Counted from the stretch's first letter, positions 17,647-27,533 are shown. The stretch: 64,000 bases of DNA from Metabacillus schmidteae (GCF_903166545.1 NZ_CAESCH010000001.1:1802001-1866000), one strand, 5' to 3'. The notes: a model not told the origin generated them from the letters alone. Made by a program: numbers and translations.

Positions 17647-19650
17647 ATGAATAAATTATTATACGGAGTTGCTTATTACGATGAATACATGCCGTATGAA
17701 CGGCTTGAGACAGATATTCAAATGATGAAAGAAGCTGGAATTAATGTAGTGCGGATTGCGGAATCAACATGGAGCACACATGAGCCGCAAAATGGTGTAT
17801 TTGATTTTAGCTCAGTAAATCGTGTATTAGATGCGATGCATTGTGCAGGCATTCACGTTATTGTTGGAACTCCAACTTATGCGGTTCCAACTTGGATGGT
17901 GAAAGAGCATCCGGATGTTCTGGCTGTTACGAAAAACGGACCAGGAAAATATGGGGCACGACAAATTATGGATATTACAAACCCAACGTATTTGTTTTAC
18001 GCTGAGCGTATTATTCGAAGGCTTATGGAAAATGTAAAAGATCATCCGGCAATCATAGGGTACCAGATTGATAATGAAACAAAACACTATGATACAAGTG
18101 GACCGAATGTACAGCAAAGATTTATAAAATATTTAAAAGATAAGTTTAAAACAACAGATGCTTTGAATAAAGAATTTGGTTTCGCTTATTGGAGTAATGA
18201 TGTGCATGCATGGGAGGATATGCCATCAACAGTTGGAACAATAAATGGAAGCTTTGGAGCAGAATTTTCAAAGTTTCAACGAAAAATTGTCGATGATTTT
18301 CTTGCATGGCAAGTTGATATCGTTAAAGAATATCGAAAAGAAGGGCAATTTATTACTCAGAACTTTGATTTTGAATGGAGAGGCTATTCATTTGGAGTCC
18401 AGCCTAATGTTAATCATTTCACAGCATCCCAACCTTTTGATATCACAGGAGTAGACATTTACCATCCAACACAAGAAGATTTAACAGGCATTGAAATCTC
18501 TTTTGGTGGAGATGTGGCAAGATCAACAAAGCATCAGAACTATTATGTACTTGAAACTGAGGCACAAGCCTTTTCACATTGGACACCTTTTCCTGGGCAA
18601 TTAAGATTGCAAGCATTTAGTCATGTTGCATCAGGAGCAAATATGGTTGCTTATTGGCATTGGCATTCTATTCATAATTCCTTTGAGACGTATTGGAAGG
18701 GGCTTTTAAGTCACGATCTTCAACCAAATCCGGTATATCATGAAGCCAAAACAATTGGAGCAGACTTTAACCGTCTCTCACCTAAAATTATGAATTTAAA
18801 AAAGAAAAATAAAACAGCAATTCTTGTAAGCAATGAATCTCTTACAGGTTTGAATTGGTTTAAGTTTAAATATGACAGCGAACTGAACTATAACGATATT
18901 GTCAGACTAATTTATGATGAATTATATAAAATAAATGTGGAAGTAGATATCCTTCACCCAGGCTCTGAAAACTTTGATGAGTATTCTCTAATCATTGTTC
19001 CGTGTTTGTATGTTGCACCAGATGACCTTTTAGAGAAACTAAATCACTATGTTGAAAATGGAGGGCATGCAGTTTTTACGTTCAAATCAGGGTTCACAAA
19101 TGATCATGTTAAGGTTAGAACAACTAGCCAACCAGGTATTATTGAAAAAGCATGTGGTGTAAACTATCAAATGTTTGTTGAGCCAAAGAATGTGAAGCTT
19201 GCAGGTAACCCTTATCAAGTAGAAGAAGAGAAAAATAGTGTCCACACATGGATGGAGCTTTTAACGCCAACAACTGCAGATACGCTGGCAAAATATGATC
19301 ATCCGGCATGGGGAGAATATGCAGCTGTTACAGGAAATGAGTACGGAAAAGGCTATGCAACATATATTGGCTGTATTGTAACTAGCGAAATCATGTCCGG
19401 CATTCTCTCACAAGCTGTAAAACGAGCGGGAATATGGGGTGCAGAGCAAGAGATAGATTTCCCTCTAATTATAAAAAGTGGTATTAATGACGAAGGAAAA
19501 ACAATCAAATATGTTTTTAACTATTCATATGATCAACAAGTAATTGAGTCTCCGTTTGCAGAAAGCACGGATTTATTATCAGACTCAATCTACAAATCTG
19601 GTGAAACGATCACAATTAACCCTTGGGACTTCAAAATTTTAGAGATGTAG
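17647..19650 (+). CDS. Beta-galactosidase, glycoside hydrolase family 42
   Basis: 667 aa, the usual GH42 size. Catalytic TIM barrel first, with acid/base Glu144 in YQIDNETKHYD and probable nucleophile Glu303 in VLETEAQAFSHW, followed by NMVAYWHWHSIHNSFETYWKG. A trimerisation domain (DYSLIIVPCLYVAP region) and a small beta domain follow. No signal peptide, so it acts on sugars imported by the preceding ABC system, removing terminal beta-galactosyl units. Family is clear; some GH42 members prefer arabinosides or galacto-oligosaccharides over lactose. It is followed 13 bases later by a GH30 gene. Confidence 0.9.
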   Translation: MNKLLYGVAYYDEYMPYERLETDIQMMKEAGINVVRIAESTWSTHEPQNGVFDFSSVNRVLDAMHCAGIHVIVGTPTYAVPTWMVKEHPDVLAVTKNGPGKYGARQIMDITNPTYLFYAERIIRRLMENVKDHPAIIGYQIDNETKHYDTSGPNVQQRFIKYLKDKFKTTDALNKEFGFAYWSNDVHAWEDMPSTVGTINGSFGAEFSKFQRKIVDDFLAWQVDIVKEYRKEGQFITQNFDFEWRGYSFGVQPNVNHFTASQPFDITGVDIYHPTQEDLTGIEISFGGDVARSTKHQNYYVLETEAQAFSHWTPFPGQLRLQAFSHVASGANMVAYWHWHSIHNSFETYWKGLLSHDLQPNPVYHEAKTIGADFNRLSPKIMNLKKKNKTAILVSNESLTGLNWFKFKYDSELNYNDIVRLIYDELYKINVEVDILHPGSENFDEYSLIIVPCLYVAPDDLLEKLNHYVENGGHAVFTFKSGFTNDHVKVRTTSQPGIIEKACGVNYQMFVEPKNVKLAGNPYQVEEEKNSVHTWMELLTPTTADTLAKYDHPAWGEYAAVTGNEYGKGYATYIGCIVTSEIMSGILSQAVKRAGIWGAEQEIDFPLIIKSGINDEGKTIKYVFNYSYDQQVIESPFAESTDLLSDSIYKSGETITINPWDFKILEM

Positions 19651-19663
19651 TAGGGAGGACATG

Positions 19664-20989
19664 ATGAGCTATACATGGATTTCAACAACAAGAAATCAAT
19701 ACTGGGAAGAAAAAGATGCCGTTATAAATGAAGAGAAGAAACCAAACTTAATCATTACTGATGAAAAGAAACGTGTTATTGATGGCTTTGGCGGTTGTTT
19801 TAATGAGCTAGGTTATGAAGCTCTTACTTTTTTGTCAGAGGAAGATCGCAACTCTGTACTAGACAATTTATTTTTACCAGATGGTGAATGTCAATTTAGT
19901 ATTTGTCGTCTACCAATTGGTGCAAGTGATTATGCCCTTGAATGGTACAGTCATAATGAATCTCCGGATGACTATGAAATGAAGCATTTCTCAATTGAAC
20001 GGGATAAGAAATATTTAATTCCATACATTAAAGAAGCGTTAAAACGAAATCCAAACTTAAAACTTTTTGCTTCACCTTGGAGTCCCCCTACTTGGATGAA
20101 ATTTCCAAAAACCTATAATTATGGAACACTCCGGTGGGAACCTGAAGTATTACAGGCATATGCACTATATTTCGTGAAGTTTGTCCAGGCATACGAAGAA
20201 GAAGGGATATCCATTCACCAAATTCATGTTCAAAATGAAGTGGTTGCAGATCAAAAGTTCCCTTCTTGTAAGTGGACAGGTGAACAATTACGTGAGTTCA
20301 TTGGCTCGTATTTAGGACCGGCTTTCAAAGAACACGGAATTGAAGCAGAGATTTGGCTTGGTACGATCAATGCACCAGAACCATGGGAAGAGTTAATGCA
20401 TGGGACAACATCAGATTATGATGTATTCGCTCAAACCGTTCTCACAGATCCAAATGCCTATCAGTATGTGAAGGGTGTAGGCTATCAATGGGCAGGAAAA
20501 TATGCTATTCAACGGACAGTTCAAAGCTATCCAGAGCTAAAATATATGCAAACAGAAAACGAGTGCGGAAATGGGTATAATACATGGGAATATGCACTTT
20601 ATGTTCATAACTTATATCGTCATTACTTTGTAAATGGTGCAAATGCCTATATTTATTGGAATATGGTTCTGCAACCAAAAGGACGAAGCACTTGGGGATG
20701 GGAACAAAACTCAATGATAACGGTTGATCGAGATTCAAAAAGTGTGAACAACAATCCTGAATATTATGTAATGAAACACTTCTCACATTTTGTAAAGTCA
20801 GGGGCAGTTCGACTTGAAACATTAGGAGCTTGGACAGGAAACACAACAGCGTTCCAAAATCCAGACGGTAGTAAGGTTGTTGTGATAGCAAATCCAATAA
20901 AGGAAACTCGAGAGTTAATTGTTGACTTAAATGGAGAAAGAAGATGCTTTTTATTAGAAGCTGAATCGGTTAATACGATTGTTTTATAA
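19664..20989 (+). CDS. Glycoside hydrolase family 30 enzyme, cytoplasmic
   Basis: 441 aa. GH30 barrel with IDGFGGCFNELGYEAL near residue 40, FASPWSPPTWMK near 140, acid/base Glu192 in IHVQNEV and nucleophile Glu298 in MQTENECG. The C-terminal beta-domain ends with a short VVIANP strand set. It lacks a signal peptide. GH30 includes beta-glucosylceramidase, beta-1,6-glucanase, beta-xylosidase and beta-1,6-galactanase activities; next to a GH42 enzyme, hydrolysis of imported beta-1,6-linked galactosyl or glucosyl oligosaccharides is my inference. ATG 19664 lies five bases after AGGGAGG, better than ATG 19661. Confidence 0.85.
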   Translation: MSYTWISTTRNQYWEEKDAVINEEKKPNLIITDEKKRVIDGFGGCFNELGYEALTFLSEEDRNSVLDNLFLPDGECQFSICRLPIGASDYALEWYSHNESPDDYEMKHFSIERDKKYLIPYIKEALKRNPNLKLFASPWSPPTWMKFPKTYNYGTLRWEPEVLQAYALYFVKFVQAYEEEGISIHQIHVQNEVVADQKFPSCKWTGEQLREFIGSYLGPAFKEHGIEAEIWLGTINAPEPWEELMHGTTSDYDVFAQTVLTDPNAYQYVKGVGYQWAGKYAIQRTVQSYPELKYMQTENECGNGYNTWEYALYVHNLYRHYFVNGANAYIYWNMVLQPKGRSTWGWEQNSMITVDRDSKSVNNNPEYYVMKHFSHFVKSGAVRLETLGAWTGNTTAFQNPDGSKVVVIANPIKETRELIVDLNGERRCFLLEAESVNTIVL

Positions 20990-21062
20990 GTTTTTATCTG
21001 TGTTGGTTTAACTAGAGTCTGTTCAAATCGGCATATAATTACTAATAAATGTTGCTACTTAA

Positions 21063-21099
21063 AGTTTCAACTCCTTCATTTGGGGAATTGAAGCTTTTT
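21063..21099 (+). terminator. Terminator of the GH42/GH30 operon
   Basis: AGTTTCAACTCC pairs with GGAATTGAAGCT (one mismatch, one G-T pair) followed by TTTTT, about 75 bases after the GH30 stop. Confidence 0.65.
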
Positions 21100-21207
21100 G
21101 TTTTATTGTAAGAAGGTTCTTTTAGGTTATGCATTTTCTTCTGATATTTTATATAATAAAAAAATAGATAATGACGAGATAAGATATAAGATCCAGGAGG
21201 AAACGGC

Positions 21208-21954
21208 TTGTTAATTTCTGAACGACATAAACTTATATTAGATGTATTAAAAGAAAAGGAACATGTTAAAATACAAGAACTTGTTGATTTAACTTCAACA
21301 TCTGAATCTACATTAAGGCGGGATCTTGATCAATTAGAAAAGCAGAATTACTTAAAACGTGTGCATGGTGGCGCATCATTATTACAACGTAAAAGGTCTG
21401 AACCAAGTGTTTCAGAGAAAACAACGAAAAATCTAATTGAGAAAGAGAGTATTGCTCAATATGCGGCACAATTAGTATTGGATGGTGAATGTATTTATCT
21501 TGATGCAGGAACGACAACCTTTCAGATGATCCAATATTTAAAACAGAAGGATCTTGTTGTTGTCACAAATGGGACTGACCATCTTAATGCTTTGCTTGAA
21601 AAAGAAATTACAACCTATTTAATTGGCGGATTTGTTAAAAAGATAACAAAAGCAACAATTGGCCGTGCTGCATACGAAAGCATTAAAAACTACAGATTCG
21701 ATAAATGTTTTGTTGGAACAAATGCCATTCATTATGAACTGGGCTTAACCACTCCAGATCCTGACGAAGCTCAAATTAAAGAAAGAGCCATTTCATTAGC
21801 GAGAGAAAGCTATATTTTAGCTGATCATACAAAGTTTGGAGAGGTGTCGTTTTCAAAGTTTGCAGAACTGGATCAAGTAAAGGTTATAACAAATGAAAAC
21901 GATACGATTGAATTGGAAAGATATCAAAGAATAACTGAAATATTAAAGGTATAA
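21208..21954 (+). CDS. DeoR-family transcriptional regulator
   Basis: 248 aa. N-terminal DeoR helix-turn-helix: ISERHKLILDVLKEKEHVKIQELVDLTSTSESTLRRDLDQL, then KRVHGGA, the classical DeoR block. The C-terminal sensor has YLDAGTTTFQMIQYL, TNGTDHLNALL and LADHTKFGEVSF, a fold that binds phosphorylated sugars. TTG start seven bases after AGGAGG. It stands alone between the glycosidase operon and the second importer, so it may repress either; no sugar-kinase gene is beside it to reveal the ligand. Confidence 0.88.
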   Translation: MLISERHKLILDVLKEKEHVKIQELVDLTSTSESTLRRDLDQLEKQNYLKRVHGGASLLQRKRSEPSVSEKTTKNLIEKESIAQYAAQLVLDGECIYLDAGTTTFQMIQYLKQKDLVVVTNGTDHLNALLEKEITTYLIGGFVKKITKATIGRAAYESIKNYRFDKCFVGTNAIHYELGLTTPDPDEAQIKERAISLARESYILADHTKFGEVSFSKFAELDQVKVITNENDTIELERYQRITEILKV

Positions 21955-22060
21955 GAAATATACCGGATGAAAACACTTCCTTTTATTAGAAAAAGGAAGT
22001 GTCTTTTTGTTGGGGGCTTTTAAAATGTAGTTATGGCATTCACTCATACCTTGCCCAGGT

Positions 22061-22327
22061 GAAGGACATAACCACCATGAAAACAGAGTCATATGTCTTT
22101 CATATCCGGGTGAAGGACATAGCCAGCATCAAAACAAAGACAAATGTCTTTCATAGTAAGGATGAAGGACATATCCACTACGAAACAAAGACAAATGTCT
22201 TTCATAGCAAGGATGAAGGACATATCCAGTACGAAAACAAAATCAAATGTCTTTCACAGCCAAAATGAAGGACATAACCACCATGAAAACAGAGTCATAT
22301 GTCTCTCATCACCAAAGTGATAGACAT
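22061..22327. repeat. Tandem array of 51-52 bp units, each able to form a hairpin
   Basis: GAAGGACAT recurs at 22061, 22112, 22164, 22215 and 22267, with a decayed sixth copy GATAGACAT at 22319, so the period is 51-52 bases. About 30 bases after each copy comes ATGTCTTTC (ATGTCTCTC in the fifth), which pairs with GAAGGACAT to form a 9-10 bp stem. The loop segments differ, but units 1 and 5 are nearly identical. The stretch from 21955 to 22442 has no credible gene; an 89-residue open frame here is just the repeat translated. Confidence 0.8.
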
Positions 22328-22442
22328 TACACTCTTCAAAGACTACCATCTATTCCTTTATCCACACTCACCTTAGTATACACAATGAACAAAGGTCAAA
22401 ATAGTGCACCTTTTTAGTCAATACAGTTGATAGTCTAATTGA

Positions 22443-22456
22443 TGTAAGCGCTTTAT
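22443..22456 (+). promoter_or_regulatory. Probable cre site (CcpA operator) before importer 2
   Basis: TGTAAGCGCTTTAT carries the AAGCGCTT core of a cre site, with mismatches only at the last two consensus positions. TTGATA lies at 22427, so the site would overlap the -10 region of a promoter and block it. It is 45 bases before the first permease start. Confidence 0.6.
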
Positions 22457-22500
22457 ACTTAGAGCAAGTAATCATTATCGTACTAGGTGGTGTTGATGAA

Positions 22501-23451
22501 GTGAGTGCCAAATTAAATACAAACACATTGGCGACAAAGGAAACACATGTTAAACACGAAATACAGACAAATAAGAGGCCAAAGCTGAAGAAGGCTTTAG
22601 GGTACGCAGCATTTGTTGGTCCAGCGGTATTATTTTTTGTCTTAATTCAAATTATTCCATTTTTCATGGGGGTATATTATTCATTCACATCTTGGAACGG
22701 AGTAAGTTCAGCAGTTGAATGGGTAGGGTTGGATAACTATATAAAAATCTTTACGGATGATCAAAAGTTCTTTAACTCATTTATTTTTACAACAAAGTTT
22801 ATGTTAGCTGCAGTTTTAATTAGTAATATTATTGGTTTTGGTTTAGCCTTACTACTAAATGCAGCATTAAAAACAAAGAATATTTTACGAACTGTATTTT
22901 TCATTCCGAATGTAATCGGCGGTTTATTACTAGGTTTCATTTGGCAGTTTATCTTTGTTAAAGGGTTTGCTTCAATAGGTAATATGACAGATATAGGGTT
23001 CTTTAAATTACCATGGCTAGGCGATGAAGCAACAGCCTTCTGGGGAATTGTAATCGTTTTTGCTTGGCAAATTAGCGGATATATGATGGTTATTTACATT
23101 GCAGCTTTACAAGGTGTTGATACTTCCTTATTAGAAGCAGCAAAAATGGATGGGGCAACAAATTGGTCTTTATTAACGAAGATTATAATTCCGTTAATCT
23201 TACCTGCCTTTACAATTTGTTTCTTCCTGACAATCTCAATGGCATTTAAAATCTTTGACTTGAATCTTTCCCTTACAGGTGGGGGACCATTTAATTCAAC
23301 AGAATCTGTAGCTATTAATATTTACCAGGAAGCATTTATGAATAACCGGTATGGATTGGGAACTGCAAAATCGATATTATTCTTTATCGTTGTAGCTGTG
23401 TTTACAACATTACAGGTTACATTTACGAAGAAAAAGGAGGTTGAAGCATAG
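22501..23451 (+). CDS. Sugar ABC transporter permease, MalF/UgpA type, system 2
   Basis: 316 aa; a charged 45-residue N-terminal tail, then six membrane helices starting at YAAFVGPAVLFFVLIQIIPFFMG. EAA loop LLEAAKMDGATNWSLLTKIIIPLILP near 215. GTG 22501 is ten bases after AGGTGG; an ATG just upstream is stopped after two codons. It overlaps the next permease start by one base. Unlike system 1, this operon begins with permeases and places the receptor third. Confidence 0.88.
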   Translation: MSAKLNTNTLATKETHVKHEIQTNKRPKLKKALGYAAFVGPAVLFFVLIQIIPFFMGVYYSFTSWNGVSSAVEWVGLDNYIKIFTDDQKFFNSFIFTTKFMLAAVLISNIIGFGLALLLNAALKTKNILRTVFFIPNVIGGLLLGFIWQFIFVKGFASIGNMTDIGFFKLPWLGDEATAFWGIVIVFAWQISGYMMVIYIAALQGVDTSLLEAAKMDGATNWSLLTKIIIPLILPAFTICFFLTISMAFKIFDLNLSLTGGGPFNSTESVAINIYQEAFMNNRYGLGTAKSILFFIVVAVFTTLQVTFTKKKEVEA

Positions 23452-24278
23452 TGAATAAAGGCTATACAAAAGGGACATTTTTATTAGAGATTCTTGCCAT
23501 TATGCTTGCCTTGATCTTTTTGGTACCGTTTTACTTTGTAGTCATTAATTCAGTAAAAGGATTCTCCGAAATATTAATTGATGCAGCTGCATTACCTAAA
23601 GAAATTCTTTTTAGTAACTATACAAAGGTTTGGGATATTCTTAGCTTCCAAGATGCGTTTCTCAACTCGCTTATCATCACGGTATTGAGTATTGCTGGTA
23701 TTGTTATTATTAGTTCAATGGCTGCTTGGAAAATGGTGAGAACACCTGGAAGACTAAGTAAAATATTGTTTATCTTCTTTGTATCAGCAATGGTTATTCC
23801 ATTTCAAACGGTCATGATACCACTAATGAAATTAGGTGGTTCACTTGGGATTATGAACAGTATACCAGGAATTGTCATCATGTATTTTGGATTTGGAGTG
23901 TCACTCTCACTGTTTTTATACCATGGTTTTGTAAAGACAATTCCTATGGAAATTGAGGAATCTGCCAGAGTAGATGGCTGTACACAATTTGGTGTGTTCT
24001 GGAGAATTGTTTTCCCATTATTAAAACCTATAACTGTAACCGTTATTATCCTAAATGTATTATGGATTTGGAATGATTATCTATTACCGCTACTTGTATT
24101 GCAGGATGCAGAACTAAGAACCATACCGTTAGCGACAAGTTCATTCTTCGCTCAATATACGAAACAATGGGATATGGGATTGGCAGCATTAGTTTTAGGA
24201 ATAGCTCCTGTTATTGTGTTCTTCTTATTCCTGCAAAAGCACATTATTAAAGGAATTGCTGCAGGATCAATTAAATAG
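23451..24278 (+). CDS. Sugar ABC transporter permease, MalG/UgpE type, system 2
   Basis: 275 aa, six helices, EAA loop IEESARVDGCTQFGVFWRIVFPLLKP and the following ILNVLWIWNDYLLPL. It closely resembles the MalG-type partner of system 1 in layout, length and motif order, which suggests an old duplication of the whole module. GTG start overlaps the stop of the previous gene. The receptor follows 80 bases later. Confidence 0.9.
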   Translation: MNKGYTKGTFLLEILAIMLALIFLVPFYFVVINSVKGFSEILIDAAALPKEILFSNYTKVWDILSFQDAFLNSLIITVLSIAGIVIISSMAAWKMVRTPGRLSKILFIFFVSAMVIPFQTVMIPLMKLGGSLGIMNSIPGIVIMYFGFGVSLSLFLYHGFVKTIPMEIEESARVDGCTQFGVFWRIVFPLLKPITVTVIILNVLWIWNDYLLPLLVLQDAELRTIPLATSSFFAQYTKQWDMGLAALVLGIAPVIVFFLFLQKHIIKGIAAGSIK

Positions 24279-24358
24279 TATATAATCTCATGGTTAGATG
24301 CCTAGTCATGCAGATTCATATAAAATAAAAAAGATAAGATTGGGGAGGTCATTTTTTC

Positions 24359-25645
24359 ATGAAAAAGCTTTTGCTATTAGGATTGTCATTATTATTGGTT
24401 TTAGGTATTTTAGCTGGGTGTAATTCCAATAATCAACAAAGCTCCTCTGAAGGAAATAAAGATTCAGGTTCAGGTGATGGCGATGTAGTAACGTTAAACT
24501 TATTTCAATTTAAAGTAGAAATTGCTGATCAGCTTCAAGAAATGATCAAAGAATTCGAAGCAGAACATCCAAATATCAAAGTAAAACTTGAAACTGTAGG
24601 TGGTGGTGCGGATTACGGTGCTGCATTAAAAGCTAAATTTGCGTCAGGTGAAGAACCAGATATTTTCAACAATGGTGGATTTAAAGAATTGGACCTTTGG
24701 AAAGAGCATTTAGCGGATCTTTCTAATGAGCCATGGGCAGAGCATGTGCTACCTATCGGGAAAGTTCCAACTACAGATGAAGATGGCAAGCTTTATGGTA
24801 TGCCGGTCAACCTTGAAGGATATGGATTTATCTATAACAAAGATTTATTTGAAAAAGCAGGTATTACAGAACCGCCAAAAACTCTTTCTGAATTAAAAGA
24901 TGCTGTGAAAAAACTTGATGCAGCTGGAATTAAAGCATTCTCTGCCGGATATGGCGAGTGGTGGGTAATTGGTCAGCATTTATTAAACATTCCATTTGCA
25001 CAACAAGAGGATCCAGAAAGCTTTATTGCAGGTTTAAACGATGGCTCTTCAACATTTGTTGGGAATGAGCAATTCAAACAATTCAAAGATATTGTTGATT
25101 TAGAAGTGAAAAATGCAGTTGGTAACCCAATTACAACTGACTACAATACTCAAGTAACATTATTTGCATCTGGTGAGGCAGCGATGCTACAGCAAGGTAA
25201 CTGGACAGAAAATATGATTACTGAAATCAACCCGGAAATTAATATGGGCTTCTTACCAATCCCATTAAATGATGAAGCTAATGCTGATCGCTTACCAGTA
25301 GGTGTACCTAATAACTGGGTATTAAACAAAAACTCTGAGCACTTAGAAGAAGCAAAAACGTTCTTAAACTGGATGGTTTCTTCTGAAACTGGTAAACGTT
25401 ATATCACGGAAGAATTCGCATTCATTCCTGCATTCGATAATATTGAAGCTTCTGGTTTAGGTGATTTAGGTCAATCAATCTTAGAATATTCTAAAGAAGA
25501 AAAAACGATTTCTTGGAATTGGTTCAGATGGCCAGATGGAGCAAACAAAGAATTTGCTGCTACAATCCAGGAATATGCTGCAGGAAAGATTACGTATGAT
25601 GAAGCATTAGAGAAATTCCAAGCAACTTGGGATAATATGAAATAA
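24359..25645 (+). CDS. Sugar ABC transporter substrate-binding lipoprotein 2
   Basis: 428 aa. Lipoprotein signal with lipobox ILAGC (Cys about residue 21) and a Ser/Gly/Asp-rich tether. Mature domain: VTLNLFQFKVEIADQLQEMIKEFE, YGMPVNLEGYGFIYNKDLFEKAGI and LFASGEAAMLQQGNWT, a family 1 solute-binding protein for oligosaccharides. ATG is ten bases after GGGGAGG. Ends before a terminator at 25656; the sensor kinase gene follows. Ligand unknown; the absence of glycosidase genes in this module means the imported sugar may share the GH42/GH30 enzymes. Confidence 0.9.
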   Translation: MKKLLLLGLSLLLVLGILAGCNSNNQQSSSEGNKDSGSGDGDVVTLNLFQFKVEIADQLQEMIKEFEAEHPNIKVKLETVGGGADYGAALKAKFASGEEPDIFNNGGFKELDLWKEHLADLSNEPWAEHVLPIGKVPTTDEDGKLYGMPVNLEGYGFIYNKDLFEKAGITEPPKTLSELKDAVKKLDAAGIKAFSAGYGEWWVIGQHLLNIPFAQQEDPESFIAGLNDGSSTFVGNEQFKQFKDIVDLEVKNAVGNPITTDYNTQVTLFASGEAAMLQQGNWTENMITEINPEINMGFLPIPLNDEANADRLPVGVPNNWVLNKNSEHLEEAKTFLNWMVSSETGKRYITEEFAFIPAFDNIEASGLGDLGQSILEYSKEEKTISWNWFRWPDGANKEFAATIQEYAAGKITYDEALEKFQATWDNMK

Positions 25646-25655
25646 TTATAAAAGT

Positions 25656-25683
25656 AAGCATGTCTATTATAGGCATGCTTTTT
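25656..25683 (+). terminator. Terminator after receptor gene 2
   Basis: AAGCATG pairs with CATGCTT, extended by two inner pairs, running into five T. Confidence 0.7.
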
Positions 25684-25727
25684 GCCCTATAATAGTTGTA
25701 CAGTCAAACATTATGGAGGTTCACTAT

Positions 25728-27533
25728 TTGAAAAAAACCAGCATAAGAAACAAACTTATTGTGCTTCTATTACTAATAACGATTGTTCCATTCGGTACAT
25801 CCATTGTGATCACCTACTTTTATACAAAGGAATCATTAAAAGATGAATTTGTAAATGAGAATGTGAATCTCTTGTACCAAGGAAGATTAAATATTGAGGG
25901 GTATATCGGGGAACTTAAAAATTTAACCTTGTCATTTTACAACAATATTGATTTCATGAGATACCTTCGTAATAATCCTGATTTTGAGAAGGATTATTTA
26001 GCTAAAGAAAGTTTTAAAAGTGTTATTTTAACGATTCTTTATGCTGAGGAAAATATTAATAGAGTTAACATTGCATTAATGGAGGACGGGCGTAATGTCT
26101 CCGTTTCAAAAAAATCAGCTGTTGTTTTTTCTCTATTAAATAAAAAAAGTAATCAAGAAAATTATCAAAAAGCATTTACTAGTCCATACCGTATTTATAT
26201 TGAACCGATGGAGGTCTTACAAGAAGAGAATTTAAGGCAGAATTCAAGTTTTAAAAAAGATGTGTTTACATTACATCGTGCTTTAATAGATGTCCCATCA
26301 GATAACCTGCTCGGGTATATCTCGCTGGACATAGACTCAGAGCACCTCCTTGAGATCACAGATAAACTATATGTAAAGGATAAAGAAGAATTTTATATAT
26401 TAAGCCCGGAAGGTCAACTTATTTTTCGTTCTAACAATGACGTAAGTGAAAACGAACAATGGATTACAAATCTTATTCAACATAAGGAACCGAATGGAAT
26501 GATGGAGTGGAAAAAAGATTCATTCAATGGGTTAATGATCTATGAAACACTTGATGAATCATCAGGTGGATGGATTTTAGTTAAACGAATTCCGTATACA
26601 TCTGTTTTTGAAAGTGCGTTAAGTGTAGCGAAAATCAATATTCTATTTGGTGTCATTGGACTTATTCTTGTTATTTTGGCGACATTATTTGTATCCTTTA
26701 AAATTACTACGCCTATTCGGGTGCTTTTACAAAATATTAAACAAGTTGAAAATGGGAATATGAATGTTCAGTTTGATTCACTGGGAAATGATGAAATTGG
26801 TACATTAGGAGAGCGTTTTAAAGAGATGATAGCAAAAATTAATCATTTGATTAATCGTGAATATAAATTGGAAATAGAAAATAAAACAAATCAATTAAAA
26901 GCTTTGCAATCTCAGCTTAATCCGCACTTTTTATACAATGCCCTGCAGTCTATCGGAACGTTGGCGTTAAAAAATAATGTTCCACAGGTATACACACTTG
27001 TTACTCATCTTTCAAAAATTATGAGATATGGGATGAATATTGATGAAGACCTTGTTCCTTTAACGAAAGAGATTGATTATATAAAGGCTTTTTTATTACT
27101 TCAAAAAGAAAGATTTGGAGACCAATTTGAGTATTCATTGCAATTTGACAAAGAAGATTTATTGATAACAGTTCCAAAAATGGTTCTTCAGCCTATCATA
27201 GAAAACTACTTTAAACATGGTTTTGACCGAAGCAGTCATACAATTGGTCAGTTAAAGGTCAGTGGAAAAAGAGAACATGATCAACTTGTTATCAAGGTTC
27301 AAGATAATGGAAAGGGAATAAGCAAACCAAGACTTGAAGAAATTATTGCTTCTTTTCATCAGGACAAACAAAGTCATGAATCAAGAGGAACAAATATAGG
27401 TTTGAAAAATGTGTTTTTGAGATTAAAACTCTACTTTGGTCAGAGGGCAGCTCTCATGATAGAAAATGGTGATAATGCCGGAACAATCGTTACGATTAAG
27501 CTCCCAATAGAATTTGGAGGTGAAACAATATGA
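25728..27533 (+). CDS. YesM-like sensor histidine kinase of carbohydrate two-component system 2
   Basis: 601 aa. First helix LIVLLLLITIVPFGTSIVI at about 10-30, extracellular sensor to about 295, second helix INILFGVIGLILVILATLFV, HAMP segment, then the His_kinase block QSQLNPHFLYNA with His400 and ATPase boxes ENYFKHGF and QDNGKGI. TTG 25728 lies eight bases after GGAGG; the in-frame ATG 15 bases upstream is part of that ribosome site. Overlaps the regulator gene by four bases. It is the counterpart of the kinase at 11535 and probably senses the ligand of the adjacent receptor. Confidence 0.9.
   Translation: MKKTSIRNKLIVLLLLITIVPFGTSIVITYFYTKESLKDEFVNENVNLLYQGRLNIEGYIGELKNLTLSFYNNIDFMRYLRNNPDFEKDYLAKESFKSVILTILYAEENINRVNIALMEDGRNVSVSKKSAVVFSLLNKKSNQENYQKAFTSPYRIYIEPMEVLQEENLRQNSSFKKDVFTLHRALIDVPSDNLLGYISLDIDSEHLLEITDKLYVKDKEEFYILSPEGQLIFRSNNDVSENEQWITNLIQHKEPNGMMEWKKDSFNGLMIYETLDESSGGWILVKRIPYTSVFESALSVAKINILFGVIGLILVILATLFVSFKITTPIRVLLQNIKQVENGNMNVQFDSLGNDEIGTLGERFKEMIAKINHLINREYKLEIENKTNQLKALQSQLNPHFLYNALQSIGTLALKNNVPQVYTLVTHLSKIMRYGMNIDEDLVPLTKEIDYIKAFLLLQKERFGDQFEYSLQFDKEDLLITVPKMVLQPIIENYFKHGFDRSSHTIGQLKVSGKREHDQLVIKVQDNGKGISKPRLEEIIASFHQDKQSHESRGTNIGLKNVFLRLKLYFGQRAALMIENGDNAGTIVTIKLPIEFGGETI

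Noticed and set aside
21999..22268. 89-residue open frame in the repeat array
   Set aside because: It is the translated hairpin repeat (MKT.. and VFHSKDEGH units), has no ribosome site and resembles no protein.
22061..22327. CRISPR array
   Set aside because: Units are 51-52 bases with imperfect, self-complementary arms and related, not unique, inter-arm segments; units 1 and 5 nearly repeat the same 'spacer'. No cas genes are present.
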